DNA of 64,000 bases. It comes from Stromatinia cepivora (taxonomy: Eukaryota > Ascomycota > Leotiomycetes > Helotiales > Sclerotiniaceae). Under the pieces are notes generated by a model. It was given only the letters and a program-made list of their open reading frames with translations. It was not told the origin of the DNA and ran no database searches. The translations under genes and the position numbers were made by a program. Below are positions 48,101 to 62,196 of the stretch, piece by piece. The stretch spans positions 1,859,001-1,923,000 of the forward strand of contig RCTD01000004.1 of assembly GCA_014898415.1 (NCBI GenBank). Reading direction: 5' to 3'. How positions within the stretch are numbered: position 1 is the stretch's first letter; every line of letters begins with the position of its first letter.

Positions 48101-49979
48101 TGTACAAAAGAATTATAGTATATATAAAAAAGAATTCTATATTATCATCGAATTTTATCAGAAATTTGATTATATACTTTACAATCTATATCATACCAAT
48201 ATCATTCATATAAATCATCAATCAATTATTTATTTCTTTAATAATAATTTTCAAAAAGATATTTATACTAAATAAACTTTTGAATTACAAATTCTCAATA
48301 TTATTATTATCTACATTCCAAATCCAAAGAATAAAATTATAGATACTTTATCCTATATAATATTTATAAACTCTAATTATATTAATATACCTGAATTACA
48401 GAAAATCGATAATACCGATTTTATTAATAATAAATCTATTTGAATATAAAAGAATAACAAAAAAAATTATAAAAAACTCTTAAAGATTATCTCAGAATCA
48501 TTAAAATTAAAAGAATTAATCAAATTTATAATCCTGAATATTAATATAAAATATATAATTGAATCTTTAAAACTAATATAAGAAATATACTTTATAAAAA
48601 CTTTATTAATAATAAAGATCCAAATTATTAAGGATTCTTTTATTAATAATATTATCAATAAATTGATTTATAAATCTTCAAAATAGTTTTCAAATATATA
48701 TTATTATTTAAAGCATCAATAAATTCCGGATAATCTTAATCATCTTTAATAAACTATTTTCAATTATAAATACTTTTAATATAATTTTTTAAATAAAAAT
48801 ACTCTATATTATATATTCTATAATATCTAAAAAAGATATATCTCTGAAACTGAAATAATTTTCGTATTATATAAAACTTATAATCTTTCAAGATACTTTA
48901 CTTTACAAATGCTTTTCAAAAAGCTTCATAATATATATTAATCTATTATAATTAAGAATATAATAGATTACTATCTCGAATATTTAGAATATATTAAATT
49001 TGGATTAATCATCAAATCTCAATTACAATCAAAAGTTATAATTAATACTTCAATAAATTATTTGAATATTGATGTTATATATTTATTCTTAATTAATAAA
49101 ATCAATAATATTTATTACAAATTTATTCTATTTATTATTAATTACTTTTTTCATTATATTTAAACTTTCCTATATATTTCGAATACAAAAATAGAAATCA
49201 TTAGATATCTATTTTACCTTTTTATTCATTTTAAAATTATCATTGAATTTTATATAAATTTTAATCTTCATTTTAAAATTATAATTAAAATATATATAAA
49301 AAAATATTATACTTTATAAATTATATTTTTAATTGTAATAAAGAAAACTATAAGTATAATAAAACAAGCAAATTATATTATCTAGAATATATTAAAGAAA
49401 TCTTTAAATAATCTTTATAATATATAAACTTTATTAATTATCAAAATTGATTTTGAAATTAATAAATATAATATTATTTATCTTAGATATTCTTTATATA
49501 AAATCTTTCTAAAATTTCAATTAATTAATAAATTCAATTAGGAATTTCTTTATTATTATCAGAAATCTTTAATCATTTTTATAATATATAATAAATATTT
49601 TGAAATTAATTCTCTTCAAAAATCAAAATCAATAATATTCTTTATTACAAATCAAAAATATATTTTATAAAGAATTGAAATTGTTTTAAATACTTAATAT
49701 AATTTTAATAAAGAATATTATAATAAAAAAATTCATTATAAAAAATTCATTTTTGGATAATTTGTTATATTTTATGATTTTAGGATAATTAAACAAAAAC
49801 TCAAACTAAATTAATATAGTCTTTTTATTGTTATGAATTTTAATAATGATTTTGAAAGATTTTATACTTTGAAATAGATTAATAATATTTCTATTCCGAA
49901 ATCTTATTATAATAATCATTTGAAGTTTTTTCTGATTTTGTAAAGAGTATTTTATTATCGAAAAGAAAAAAGGTTTATT
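45106..49979 (+). pseudogene. Ty3/gypsy-type gag-pol relic, RIP-degraded
   Basis: Plus-strand frames keep the pol order. Around 47,800-47,960 a reverse-transcriptase-like block reads KIYKYLIQLNHKLYYIFNLK. At 48,312-48,353, YIPNPKNKIIDTLS is the mutated link between RNase H and integrase (the usual form has P--N--AD-LSR). At 48,870-49,010, an integrase zinc-finger relic reads LSRYFTLQMLFKKLHNIY then YLEYLEY, where the CxxC cysteines have become Tyr (TGT to TAT, a RIP-type change). At 49,040-49,150 comes the core start, ending FILFIINYFFHYI, where active elements have D-FSRY. An acidic/Ser frame at 45,554-45,787 may be Gag. LTRs were not found; the element is cut on the right by the Copia insertion at 49,980. 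Confidence 0.6.
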
Positions 49980-52900
49980 TGTTAACTTTTGGTGCAGGAA
50001 GTAGTAGTATTGTTGACTATATAGATTGAATTAAAGATCTATAATTCTAATAGGAATAGAATTGAGGTTATCCCTAAATATGATCTATACACCATTATGG
50101 TTTCGTAATCTCAATTCTAATTCTATAATGACCTCATTTCCAATATTTCTTTATTGAGGATATCCTATTCGATCCTCCTAAGCTACTAATCCCAATATTT
50201 TCTTGAATCTTTCGAAAGCAATCCTTATACAAAACTTTGTTATTCTATTGACAACTATATCATATATATTGATATAATTAATAATGATTTTTTTCTTTTC
50301 TATCAAATCCTTAATGAAATGATAACTGATATCTATATATTTGGATCGTTTATACAAATATAGATTCTTGGTTAAAATTAAAACGCCTTGATTATTATTA
50401 AGCATTTGAATTATATCTCCGTTCTTTTTAATATAATTTGATCTGAATAAATCTTTGAGCATTTGTACAATCTATTTCTTTTGTTTGATGAACATTGTTA
50501 TTGTAATATATTCTGATTCTGTATTAAAGATAACTATAGATATTTATTTCTTGTTAATCTACAATATAGAATCTTTATAAAATATCACAATTCCCTCTGA
50601 AATACTTTTCCAATCATATTTGTTATTAACTCAATCTATATCTGTATATATCTTTATTATATTATCAGGCATATTGTATTCTTTGCAAATATCAGATTGT
50701 ACTCCTTTTGGCCCGAATTATAGCTTCTATTTGATTGTTGATCATAGATATCATATTAGATTTTTCAAAACTATAATATAATGTTTTGTTGGTTTTGCTA
50801 TAAATTGTGAAAGTCTTTCAATTGAGAATGCTATATCTAATCGAATATATATTATTAAATAAATCATATTTCCTATTCGTTGTTGATATTCGTTTATATC
50901 TATTAGTTCATCATCATCGATTGCTAGCCGGAGATAGATATAATCCATTATTAGTAGTTTCTTAATTTGATATTATTTATATATAATACTGTATTTGGTT
51001 AGTATAATATTGAGATATTCTTTTTGATTTATAATTAATATATATACTTTTCTATTACAAATAATTCTAATATTTAGGATCTTATTAATCTCCCCTAAAT
51101 TCTTGATATTAAAATAGACCGATAGCTTTTCATCGAATCAAATGATTTGCAATAATGTATATAATGTAATAACGATATCATTGATATATACCAATAATAT
51201 TATATTATGGTCTTTGGATATATATAGATATAGGTCTATCAAACTTTGTATAAAATCTATATCTAAAAACTTTTTCTTCAATAATAAACTCTAGTCCCTT
51301 CTAGTTTGCTTCAAATTATATAGACTTTATAGGGTTTATAGTATATATCCCTTTTTGACTTTGATACCTTAAAATAATTCAAAATAGATTTTTTCCTTCA
51401 AATACGATTCGGTAAAAACGTTTTTGATATCGAAATATGAATATTCCAAATTTTCCTTTACAATAATAATTAAAAATAGTTTGAATATATCTAATCTTAT
51501 TATTAATACAAACATTTCGTTGTAATCCTTTCCTAATACTTAATTGAACCCTCGAATTATTAATCTTACCTTGAATCGTTCTATCTTATTATCCTTGATC
51601 TTAACTATAAATACCTATTTCATCGAAATCAAATTATTTCCTTTAAAAAATATATATTCTTCCCAAGTATTATTTTGAATTAAGGATATGATTTCCTTTT
51701 GAATAATTTCCTTCCATTTTTCAGAGTATTCTTGATCCGATATTACTTCTTTATAAATTCTTGGTATTTTGATTTCTAGAATTTCTTCGATTAGATATAC
51801 TACACCTTCTGTATTATCTATATCTATCAACGAAATCATAAAATCTGAAACGATTTTATCTTTGATATAAAGGTTCATTTTGTAAATAATTGAGATTGTA
51901 ATTATAATATATTCTATATTTTCTTGAGTTTTGGCCTATATAGATATTACAATCAATACTCTTATAATTTTGCTTTCCCATTCTTCTTTAGGATTTTGTT
52001 CTATATCTCTTTTCCGTTTTCGTATTAAATACCTTAAAAATTCATCTTCAAAATCCATTTCATTCTTTTATTCGATTTCAAATGATTATAGATTTACTTC
52101 GCTTTTTGATCCTACTGAAATAAACTTATCAACAAAATTTAAAATGATCTTAAATTTTGCTCTTGATACAAATTCAGGGTTTGTAGAAATTGATTCTTGA
52201 ATTGGACCCTCTGAAATAATGAATTCGATATTTGAAGTATCCTTAGAAGAAAATTCTTGATTTGTTTTCTGGATATTACTATCTTTATCTTTATTATATA
52301 TTGGTATTAATATATCTAATTTACCTGATCTCAATTCGACAATTGGAGTGCTTAGTATAATCATTGAACTCAATATAATATCTATTGAAAAGAATATTTG
52401 GAACAAAGATAATATAGATATCACATTTAATATTAAAGATAGAAAAGATACCTTATTTGTTACCGATCTACCACAAGGTTTTCGATCTAGCTCTACATTC
52501 TTTATTCCTTGTAAACCTAATTCACAATTTCTTAATTTAAAATCCAAATCTCCTCCTCAATAAGATTCATCTATAATTACTCTACTTGATCGAAATATAT
52601 AACCTAATTCTAAAGAATACATTTTGATATATTTATTCGTAACTTTTGAATACCCTAAGAATACACCGACTCTCGAAATATCCTGCAATTTGTTATATCT
52701 CTACCTTTTCGGAATAATCTTGGGATTGATATAAGTATAACATTTGTTTCCCTAAACTTTGTATATCTTTATATCTAATATTATATCTATAAAAGCTTTT
52801 ATAAAGAATCGATCTATTCTATTTATATCAGAATCAATACTAATATAATTCTTGATATAAGTATTATACTCTACAGTTTCATCCCAAAATTCTAATAATA

Positions 52901-55460
52901 ATCCAGTTTCTTTTAGTATTACTTTTATATCTATCTCTACAATCCTTATATTCCATTTTGTAAATTTATTTTGATATAAAGAAGCAATTATTGTAATTTC
53001 GGATTATATACCTGATAATCATTCATGAATAACTTATAGGAATTCCAATACATTATTAATCCTAACTGTAATGATCTTTTCTCCAATAACTAATTCCATT
53101 TCCTTTTTCCAAGTTTTCAATATTTGAATTGTATTATCTTTTTGTTTAAATAGTATAATCCAATTTACTTTTATATAACTATCAATGATTAATATAAAAT
53201 AACGATTCCTTTGAATCGATTTTGAGAATAATCCTGCAATATTGAAATGTATAAATTCGAGTCTTTTTGATTTATGCAGATTCAATTGTTTCGGAATACA
53301 ATTGATTATTTTGATGAATATATATACTTTGTAGATATCTAATTCAATTGGAATCTTTATCGATTTGGTTATATTGGATATCTTGTATAAATTCTTGATC
53401 TTATTTGGATCTAGATAATTGAATCTTTGATATTATAACAGATATCTCTTTTTCTCCTTGAATATTAATTCATTATCGATATCTTTGATATTATCAATTA
53501 TCTCTAAAGAAAAGCCTTTTTCCTGATCATTTTAGTATACATTAGAATAGAGAATTATATTCTTATATCCTTTGATTATATATGAAACCATATATATTCC
53601 ATTTTATATTCTAATATAGATAACTTTCTTATTGTCCTTTTTGAAATATATATAATAAGAGTTGAATTCCTTTTATAATCTTATTTCGCAGATTCTTTTT
53701 TCTAATAGTAAGTTTACTCTTAACCCTAATATATATAATACATTTGAAAATAATATCTTAAAACCATCTTCATATATTATATCCATTAAACCCCAATAAT
53801 GATAATATATTACTTTCTCATTAATTTTTATCCTTTGTTTAATAATAGATTTTATTAATCTGAATAATAAAGATTGATCAGATATATATAAAGAAACATT
53901 TATATCAATATATCATTTGTTAAAAGAAATTTTATTAATAGTTTCTTTTATCAAATTGTAATCTTTCTTTATTATATCTTTAATATCGGAATTTGATTTA
54001 GAGATATTATTAACAAAATGTACTTAGTCTTTCTTATTGAAATAAATTTTCTTCGGATTTGATAATCTTTTTCTCTTTTAGTAATAAAGATAATTATAAA
54101 AGAATTTATTGGTTTGTATTAAATACAAATAATCTTATATATAATAATCTTCTCTTTAATACAGATCACAAATATTATTTGGGATTTCGAAATCTGATTT
54201 TTAGTGTTGAAAAATGTATCTAAATCTTTTCGCAATTTGTGTTAACTTTGATCCATCCTTAAAACAAATTCTTTAACTTATAAATACTTGATCTTATTGT
54301 CGATATTAAAACTGATTTGGATATCCAATATATCCATTACTCCTTGATAATCGATTAGAAGATTACATATTAAAATCAAAAACAAAATAATATCTTAATA
54401 TACTGATCGATAGTTTTTATTTATAATTCCTAATTTCCTTTTATACTCTTTCAATTTGTCCCAAGTTTCGATAATAGTTATATCGGAATAAATATTGGAT
54501 TGAAATTTGAAGTTCTGGATCATTGTTATATATATATTGGCTATGACTGTATTGACTCTGGTATATTTTGATTTAAAGTATTTCCAAAATATATATATTG
54601 TTGAATATTCATCGATAAAGGCTTCATTGTTATTATTGAATATTATGCAAATATATAATAATGTATTTGCTTCGTCCTTTAAATATTCCGATTTCAATTC
54701 GATATTGTAACATACACGATCATTGATCTTATAGACAGATACTATATTGGATCCTGTAATCTATATATATTCGTTTAATATTTGATCAATTATATAAAAC
54801 CATTCTTTTTCTTTCAATTGTATCTTCATTTATCTGAACCATTGTTTATAATTGTTTTGATTGAATTTCGAAAGATTATTTGATTCCGATATTATAAAGG
54901 TTTTTTACTATTTAATAAATATCGAAGATAGTTTTCAGATTTTTAAGACAATCTTAAAAAAAAGGTATATAGCAAATAAATTCAAAATAATAAAGAAATA
55001 TAAAAATAAAACAATAAAAAAATTCGTAAAATTGTATTGTAATATGTTTTCTTATAACTATACAAACTTGCTCTTCGCCTTTGCTATAATTCTATATCAG
55101 CACTATGCAGATTGCTTTCCACTCTAGTTTATAATGTTGTGAATTATAAACTATATTATTGTATTTCAATTTTGTTTCGGTGGTATTATATGAAAATTCT
55201 GATTTTCATTCTGTTCTATTCCTATTAGTTATACTAATCCTTTCTCGATTTGCTTTGTTTTCTAATCACTACTATACAACCGGATCTCATAACCTATTAA
55301 CTTTTGGTATAGGAAGTAGTAGTATTGTTGATTATATAAATTAAACTAAGAATTTATAATTCTAGTAGGAGTAGAATTGAGGTTATCCCTAAATATGGTT
55401 TGTGCATCATTGTGGTCTCGTGACCTCAATTCTAATCCTATGATGGCCTCATTTCCAACA
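49980..55460 (-). mobile_element. Ty1/Copia LTR retrotransposon, structurally complete but mutated
   Basis: A 5,481-bp element on the minus strand with 166-bp LTRs (49,980-50,145 and 55,295-55,460), reading TGTTGGAAATGAGG at the start and GTTAACA (or GTTAATA) at the end. A TTATT target duplication flanks it (49,975-49,979 and 55,461-55,465). Gag, protease, integrase, reverse transcriptase and RNase H are in Copia order. The two LTRs differ at many transition sites. A second copy starts at 62,197 on the other strand. Confidence 0.93.
50178..54870 (-). pseudogene. Copia Gag-Pol polyprotein, RIP-inactivated
   Basis: Blocks in order on the minus strand. Gag: NYKQWFR near 54,855, and KSEYLKDEANTLLYI to ITIIETWDKLKEYKRKLG (54,697-54,395). 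A zinc knuckle near 54,150 has lost its cysteines. The integrase core is 53,285-53,034 (RLEFIHFNIAGLF, YFILIIDSY). A Ser/Glu-rich linker follows (52,547-52,086). The reverse transcriptase start is 51,878-51,615 (YKEVIS, W, IISLIQNNTW), and the catalytic box near 51,190 reads VYINDIV where active enzymes have VYVDDIV. Next come YQQRIGNMIYL and RLDIAFSIERLSQFIAKPTK (50,890-50,770). RNase H closes it (50,462-50,178), with RSKYIDISYHFIKDLIEK and AFERFKKILGLV before the stop. Many stops and the lost catalytic Asp make it inactive. Confidence 0.88.
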
Positions 55461-55465
55461 TTATT

Positions 55466-58400
55466 TGTATTTTAGAATCTTTAAATAAGAATTTATTCTA
55501 AAAAATTATTTCGAAAGATTAAAAAGATTTTTGGGATATATAATCTTTATAATAAAATCGAAAATAAGAAATTAAAGGTTTTATAAAGAATAATTGATCG
55601 ATTTGTTTTATATATATAATAAAGATAAATATTTATAAAAGATTTAGATATATAATTATAGAAATAATTGAATAAAAGAAAACAAAAAAAGGATTACAAA
55701 ATAGAATGGAATATATATATCAGTAATTAATTTTAGGAGTTTGTTTTGTAGATCGATATTATAAATAAATTAAGATTAATTTGGAATTAATATAATTGAT
55801 AATAAAATTAGGAAAAATGATTGTAAAATATAATTAATATATATCCAAAATAGTAATAAAGGTGTTTTTATTAGATTATATATATATTAGTTTAATATCT
55901 TATTAATAATAGAGATAATTTATTTATCTTTGTATTTTTGTCTTATAATTTTTATTCTTTTTTATTCAAATATATTTTTTTTTTATTATTAAAAATATTT
56001 TCTAAATGTTAGGTATATTAGGAAGTTTTTATATAAGAAATTTATTATATATTAGTATTAAACAAATAATCTATGTTTTTTTAATAATATTGTAATAGAT
56101 TGATAAATATTTAGTGATTCCTAAATAATCGTTTTGAAATATTGAAATATTAAAAGAAAAAGATTCCTGAATATTATTTAGATAGAAAAGTATATTTATA
56201 TGATCAAATATTTCTTTTCGAAGTTGGATAGATCAATTTAATTGATTGGTATTTGGTATTTTGATTATTTTAGAAAGAAAAGATTGATAATTAATTTTCT
56301 TTGTTTTTTTAGAGGCAATATAAAGTAATTGAAGTCGAATTTGATATATATTAGTTTAATGAAGAGAGATCTTTATTATTTTTATCTTTATCTTTTGATT
56401 ATTGGATATTATAAATATTTGGTTGTTTTTGATTTATAGAATATAATAAATATAAAGAAATTATTTATATATTTGATATATATTTTTGTATATTTTATAT
56501 ATGAATGAATTATAAATCAATTATTTTATATATAAATAATCCTTGATATAGGTTATTCTTTTATATTAAAAATTACGATTTTTATTTATTAATAATTTTA
56601 TAACAAATCAATATAATTGATTAAAATTTAAAATATAGATTTTTTATATAGATATCAATTGATTCTAAAAATTTCATAATTTTAAATTTTGTTTTTGTTG
56701 GAATTTTCAAGATTGAAATTTCGATTTCAATTTATATATAATTTTATATACAAATTAAAAAAATATTAAAATTTTGAATAATTTTTCAACAAAAATAATT
56801 AAAAATAAACTTTTAATTTTTTTTGGGAAATCCTTGAATCAAATTCTATAAAATAAATCAAATTTTGGAATTTTAGAATTTATAAATAGGATTTTATTTG
56901 TATTTTTATATTTTATAAAAATTAAAAATCGTAATATTTTTAAAAAAATTTATAAATTATAAATTTATATTATAAAATTTTTAGGTTTCTAAATTTTTAA
57001 ATATCTTATAAAAATTAATAATTTATTTATTGTTGTTATTAAATAATAAATAATTTTTATTAATCATTTTATAATATAAGAATCTATATATATATATATT
57101 TATATATATATAGAATATACTTATTTTGAATAATAAGAATAATATAATCAATATGATTAATTAAATCAATTAGATCAAATTGATTAATTTAATCAATTTA
57201 ATCAATTTAATTAATATCACAAAAAATTTTGCAATCCTTTATATTCTACAAAGAATCAAAAGTATACTTTTTAATCAGAATAAAGAATCTTCTAAATCTT
57301 ATCAATCTTTTTGATTGACAAAATGATTTTGATATATTAGTAAATAAAGGTTTAATTTAATTAAAATATTTATCAATTAAATAATCACTTATTTGTTTTA
57401 TATATATAGCCTTCGATTTATATAATCAAAGGTAAGTTATTCAATTTTATTTATTCTATTAATTATATATATTATTTATTCTTTGATTTCTGAAAGTGTT
57501 TTATAATTATATTATTCTGTAATAATTATGAACCTGATAATCTTTAATCTATATAACCTTTTATTTGATGATTATTAAATATTCAAAAAGATTATTCTTT
57601 AAAATATCATTTCTATTTTATTTATAATTCAATATTTATATCGATTCAATTATTTTTATTCAAAATAATAAAAAATCAAAATAATCTTCTTTTTATAATC
57701 TATATTTAATAATCGGAATAATATCTATATTTGAAAAATAAGTATTAAATTCGGGGAATCTGGGGTTCGATTAATTCGGAGAATGATTTATTTATTTCTA
57801 TATCAATTATATTTATTTTAAGTTTTGATTTAATAGATGAGTTTATTTGTATTTAGATTGATTGGTTTTTAATCAAATCATTTGTTTTACTTTTCGCTAT
57901 TGATCTTTAAATCAAATATAATTGAGAAAAGCAAATTCAATATCAAAAGGAATTCTTAGAATATTTTATAGCGATTCAATCCAGGGAAAATGGAAATGGA
58001 AATACGAAAATGAAAGATTCTAATAATAATATATTAGGATCTATTTCTAATAGATTTATTATTTTATTCCCAATTATCTTTCAAGAAATCTTCTTTGAAT
58101 TTATCTTTTTCCAATTAGAATATCGATATCGACAACAAAAATATATACAGAATTATAAAACATTCTATAATATCTATAAATGGATCGAATCGTTAATTGA
58201 TTAAATATACTTTATAGAATTATTTATTTTCAATTAGAATATTATAGTTCTTTTATTTAAGATAATTATCAAGATATTTAAAAGGAAGTTTGTATTGACA
58301 ATAATTATTATTAAGTTTATAGTATTATAAGAATATTGATCTGTTCTAATATAAGCTTTATTTAGCAGAACTAATTCTATCAAATAGTATAGGGATTGGA

Positions 58401-59178
58401 TTATAGTTTATATCAAAGCTTTTATATATGAAATTATTAAGATATAGAATGAAATTGTTATTAATACTTTTTTATAAATTGTTGATATTAGAATGCTTTT
58501 AATTTAGACAAATATTATAATTATATAAATCGAGATAAATAATCAATTTGGATTATTTAATCTTTTATTCAAACAATTCAAAGATATTTTTGAAGGATTA
58601 ATCTTTTAGGATTTTATTTTTTCAAAAGCTAAAGAAGGAATATATATTATATTTTTTTTTAAAAAATAATAAAAAGTTTAAAAAAAGCATAAAAAGAGTA
58701 TTAATTCTGAAAACAATTAAAGGATCAAAAAGATCTAGGAATATTTTTGTAGAATTAAATCTGAATGGAATAATGGAATTAGTTATGATTATATAATTCA
58801 TAATTATAAAGCTATCGAATTAATATTTACCGAAAAGATTAATCTATTGTTCAAAAGGGTATTCAACGAAAACGAATTATAAATAATTAAGGATTGAATA
58901 AGATTATATTTATAAAAGCAATTTCATTTTGAATAGATCAAAAGGAAATAAATGAAAGATTTTATTAATCTTTTAGAATTTTCAATTAATATTATTATCC
59001 TAGATGTTTGATATAATCAATTAGGGGTTTATTTTATAATTGTAAAAGTATATTATTTGTTCAATAATATTTTGTTTAATAATTATAATATTATATATAT
59101 TATAAATAATATCTTTTTATTAGATGATTATCGATATTGATTATTTGATCCTAATGATTTTGTAGAAATAGGTATATC
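55466..59178. repeat. AT-rich RIP-degraded DNA with an LTR-like repeat copy
   Basis: Bases 55,849-55,990 are the mutated counterpart of the repeat at 41,306. A 64-codon plus-strand frame at 58,010-58,204 (MKDSNNNILGSISNRF) and frames to about 59,160 belong to some degraded element, but no motif identified it. There is no gene. Confidence 0.5.
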
Positions 59179-59789
59179 TGTTAACAAGTCATATTGAGTG
59201 GGTGGAAAAGCCTTATTATTCTAAGGTTATCTAATTAGAAGCTATTATACAGGTTGTATGATTCGATAGAATTATATGCAGGCTAATCCCATTATAGTAT
59301 AGTCCTATACTTAGATATATGGTATAATCCAAAATCCAATATTCCTTTAGGAGTATAATGTATATAAAAACAGAAAAGGTTAAATTATAAATACTACAAT
59401 TGGTTTAAATCGAACTAAGCAATATTAATCTGAAAATAAAAAGCCAATGATGTTGAATAATTATTCCTTTACTAGATCTTTTAAAACCCAAGATTTAATA
59501 AGATTCGAATAGAATAATCGTTCCATAATAATATAATAATCTTTAAAGGATAATCAATATTCCTCTTTTTATAATAAAAATTAAAGGAAATCTATTTCTT
59601 CTATTTCCAATCCTTCAATTGTATTGGGTTAGAGTCTTCAGCCCTATACTGCAGTATAAATACCTCTCTTTAATAGGATAGTATATTCTATAGAATCATA
59701 TTTATAATTCTTCCCTTTGTAGTAAGAATATAACTAATTATCAGCTAGGATGATTGGTAGATTATTAATTAGTAGTTTTTGCTTCAGGG

Positions 59790-59960
59790 AATCATTGTAT
59801 TTATCGATCTTTAATATTATATTTATTTAGGTATTAATGATCTCTATATATTAGTTGGTAAACTATTATCGGTTTCAAAAAGCTATAGTATTTATCAATC
59901 TCTAATACTATATTTGGTTAGATATCTAATGGTTTTCATATATTATATAATAAAGCTTAA
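59790..59960. repeat. Imperfect tandem duplication, period about 91 bp
   Basis: Inside the non-autonomous LTR element, the word TTTATCGATCTTTAATATTA with its following 50 bases recurs 91 bp later as TTTATCAATCTCTAATACTA. Only two units are present. Confidence 0.5.
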
Positions 59961-61064
59961 TATTCCTTTTATTTGAATATATATTCTTTTATTATTAATA
60001 TAATTATCTGCTTCTTTTAATATATCGCTCTGTATATCTTTCAGTATATAATTTCCTTCTTTAGTTCTATTTCCGGTTCCTTTTGTAATTGCCTCTAGTT
60101 CCATTTTTGGCTTTTTTATTAAAAATATTCTTTTTTTCCTTTATAATTATTAATATAATTATCATTGTAAATATTGAATATAAAGATACAACAAAATAAT
60201 ATTGATTTAGAGATAAGAACAAAATGGTATTGAGGTGATACGTAATAGGCAATATATTAAAAGATAGTGAAGTTGGTGGTTGTAATTACAAAAAGAAGAA
60301 CAAAAAGATATCGAAGATATCAATAACAATATAAAGGGATGGTGGTCGGGAAAAGGATTGGATGCTAATAAAGAATCCTTAAAAGGAATATAAAAAACAT
60401 TTCTTCAAAATAGAAGTGTTATTCTTCAAAACAAAAAACAGTAATATCTCTCTAATATAAATGATATAGGATACAATAAAGATGAAGATGGCAATATCCA
60501 GAAGACAAATCAAGAATCTTCTTTTAAAGGTACTTTAGATATCGAATTCATCATTCTAAAGGTTCCAGTTTAAAAATCAATTTCTGCAGATTCTAAATTT
60601 ATATTAAAAGCAAAATTTAAGATTATCTTAAATTTTGCTGATAAATCCATTTCAATAGGATCAAAAGCAAAGTAAATCTATAATCATTTGAGATCGAATA
60701 AAAGGATACAATGGATTTTGAAAACGAACCCCCTAAAGTATCTAAAACGAAAACAAATATGGGTTTTATAGTTTCTTTAAAAATTATATTAGAAATATAA
60801 TTTCTAATATTTCTATTAGGTTTTCTACAGGGAATTTATCAATTGTGTAAGGATCGAAGGTATTCGAGGAACAGAAATATTCGAATCTTGTTTTGAAAAG
60901 GTTTCGAAAGGTTTATTTTGCTTTGCAAAATACTTATTTTTTATTGTTGTTATCGATATAAAGCAAAAAGATTTCCGAAAGAGAAAAGGAGATATCAAGG
61001 GAATTGGTTGATTTTTGAATTGTTAGAAAAAGGGTGTAAAAAGATGGTATCTTTTGTCTGAGTA

Positions 61065-61195
61065 ATTTCTAAAGTGGGTTCTCCCGTATTAGCTGTGTTA
61101 TTGGGATTCAATTTTGTTAATATATTTAGTATAACAGGCTTTCCTGTTCTAATTATATTATTGAGATTCAACTCTACCAATATATTTAGTATAAC
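61065..61195. repeat. 60-bp tandem repeat, two units, in frame on the minus strand
   Basis: Inside the non-autonomous LTR element, just before the 3' LTR region, a 60-bp unit ending AATATATTTAGTATAACA occurs twice (units ending near 61,135 and 61,195). It spans exactly 20 codons. The minus-strand frame through it (60,995-61,180) reads NNIIRTGKPVILNIL then NNTANTGEPTLEI, so the repeat also shows at protein level. Confidence 0.6.
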
Positions 61196-61490
61196 AGACT
61201 TCTTTGTTTAACTATATCGACCTTATTCATCTACTCTACCAGATCTATTGAGGACTTGATCTTTCATCCCGAAAGACTAACCCTAAACTATACAGTAATA
61301 TATAGAGCCCGGATTTATAATTTATTAATAAATTATATTGAATAGATAGAAAAGCCTTATTATTCTAAGGTTATCTGGTTAGAAGTTATTATACAGGTTA
61401 TGTGATTCGGTAGAATCATGTGCAGGCTAATCCCATTATAGTATAGTCCTATGCTTAGATATACGGTATGATCCAAAATCCAACAATATC

Positions 61491-62196
61491 TAGTTTTCAA
61501 ATTCTAAGATATAAAGTTTGTATTATCGAAAGGATTATCAAAAAAGAAAGCTATTTTAATAATGATTTGATTTTGAATAATATAATATTCATCTTTGGTT
61601 TTTATATCAATATTATTTTGAAGGTTTGATTGAAGAAAGTTAGTTTATGATTCTTAGAATATGATTATACTTTTTGTAAAGGAGATTATACAAATAGTAT
61701 AATAATTGTTTAATATATTTATATTGAAAATCTTGTATTTTTAAAATACAAATTATTTTCTATTTATTTGAATATTCTTTTATTTATCTTTGTAAATAAT
61801 TCTTTTATAATATATTTAATAATAAATAGAAAAATAAATAAAGTATTCTATTATTCTTATAATTTATTTTTTTGAAGGAAGATATAAATGAAATATAATA
61901 TAAATGTTTTGGATATTTAGAGAAAAAAGCTTTTGAATATTTAGTATTTGTAATACAAAATGTTAAAATAAAAGATATCATTTGTTCAAATTATATTGAT
62001 TATATTTGTATTTATATAAAATAAATCATTTCTTATATTTCAAATGATTATTAATTATCTTGATTTTTCTATAAAATCCAATGGAATCTTTTTGATTTCG
62101 ATAAATGGTATAATAATATATTATAGTTTTTATTGATTAAAGAAATATATAATGGTAAGATTTTTTTATATTCAATTTATTATAAAATATATGACG
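61491..62196. repeat. AT-rich spacer between retrotransposons
   Basis: Extremely AT-rich DNA without legible coding content between the non-autonomous LTR element and the second Copia copy. Confidence 0.5.

Larger units (their letters stand above)
59179..61485 (+). mobile_element. Non-autonomous LTR element with a Copia-derived segment
   Basis: A 2,307-bp element with 163-bp LTRs (59,179-59,341 and 61,323-61,485). They begin TGTTAACAAGTCATATTGAG on the left and end ATCCAACA on the right. The 5-bp target duplication is ATATC (59,174-59,178 and 61,486-61,490). The LTRs are unlike those of the Copia element at 49,980. The interior has no reverse transcriptase or integrase, but about 60,480-60,730 matches, in reverse, the integrase-to-reverse-transcriptase linker of that element (52,080-52,260). 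It is therefore probably a deletion derivative of a related Copia lineage, mobilised by another element. The orientation given follows the Copia segment. Confidence 0.82.
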
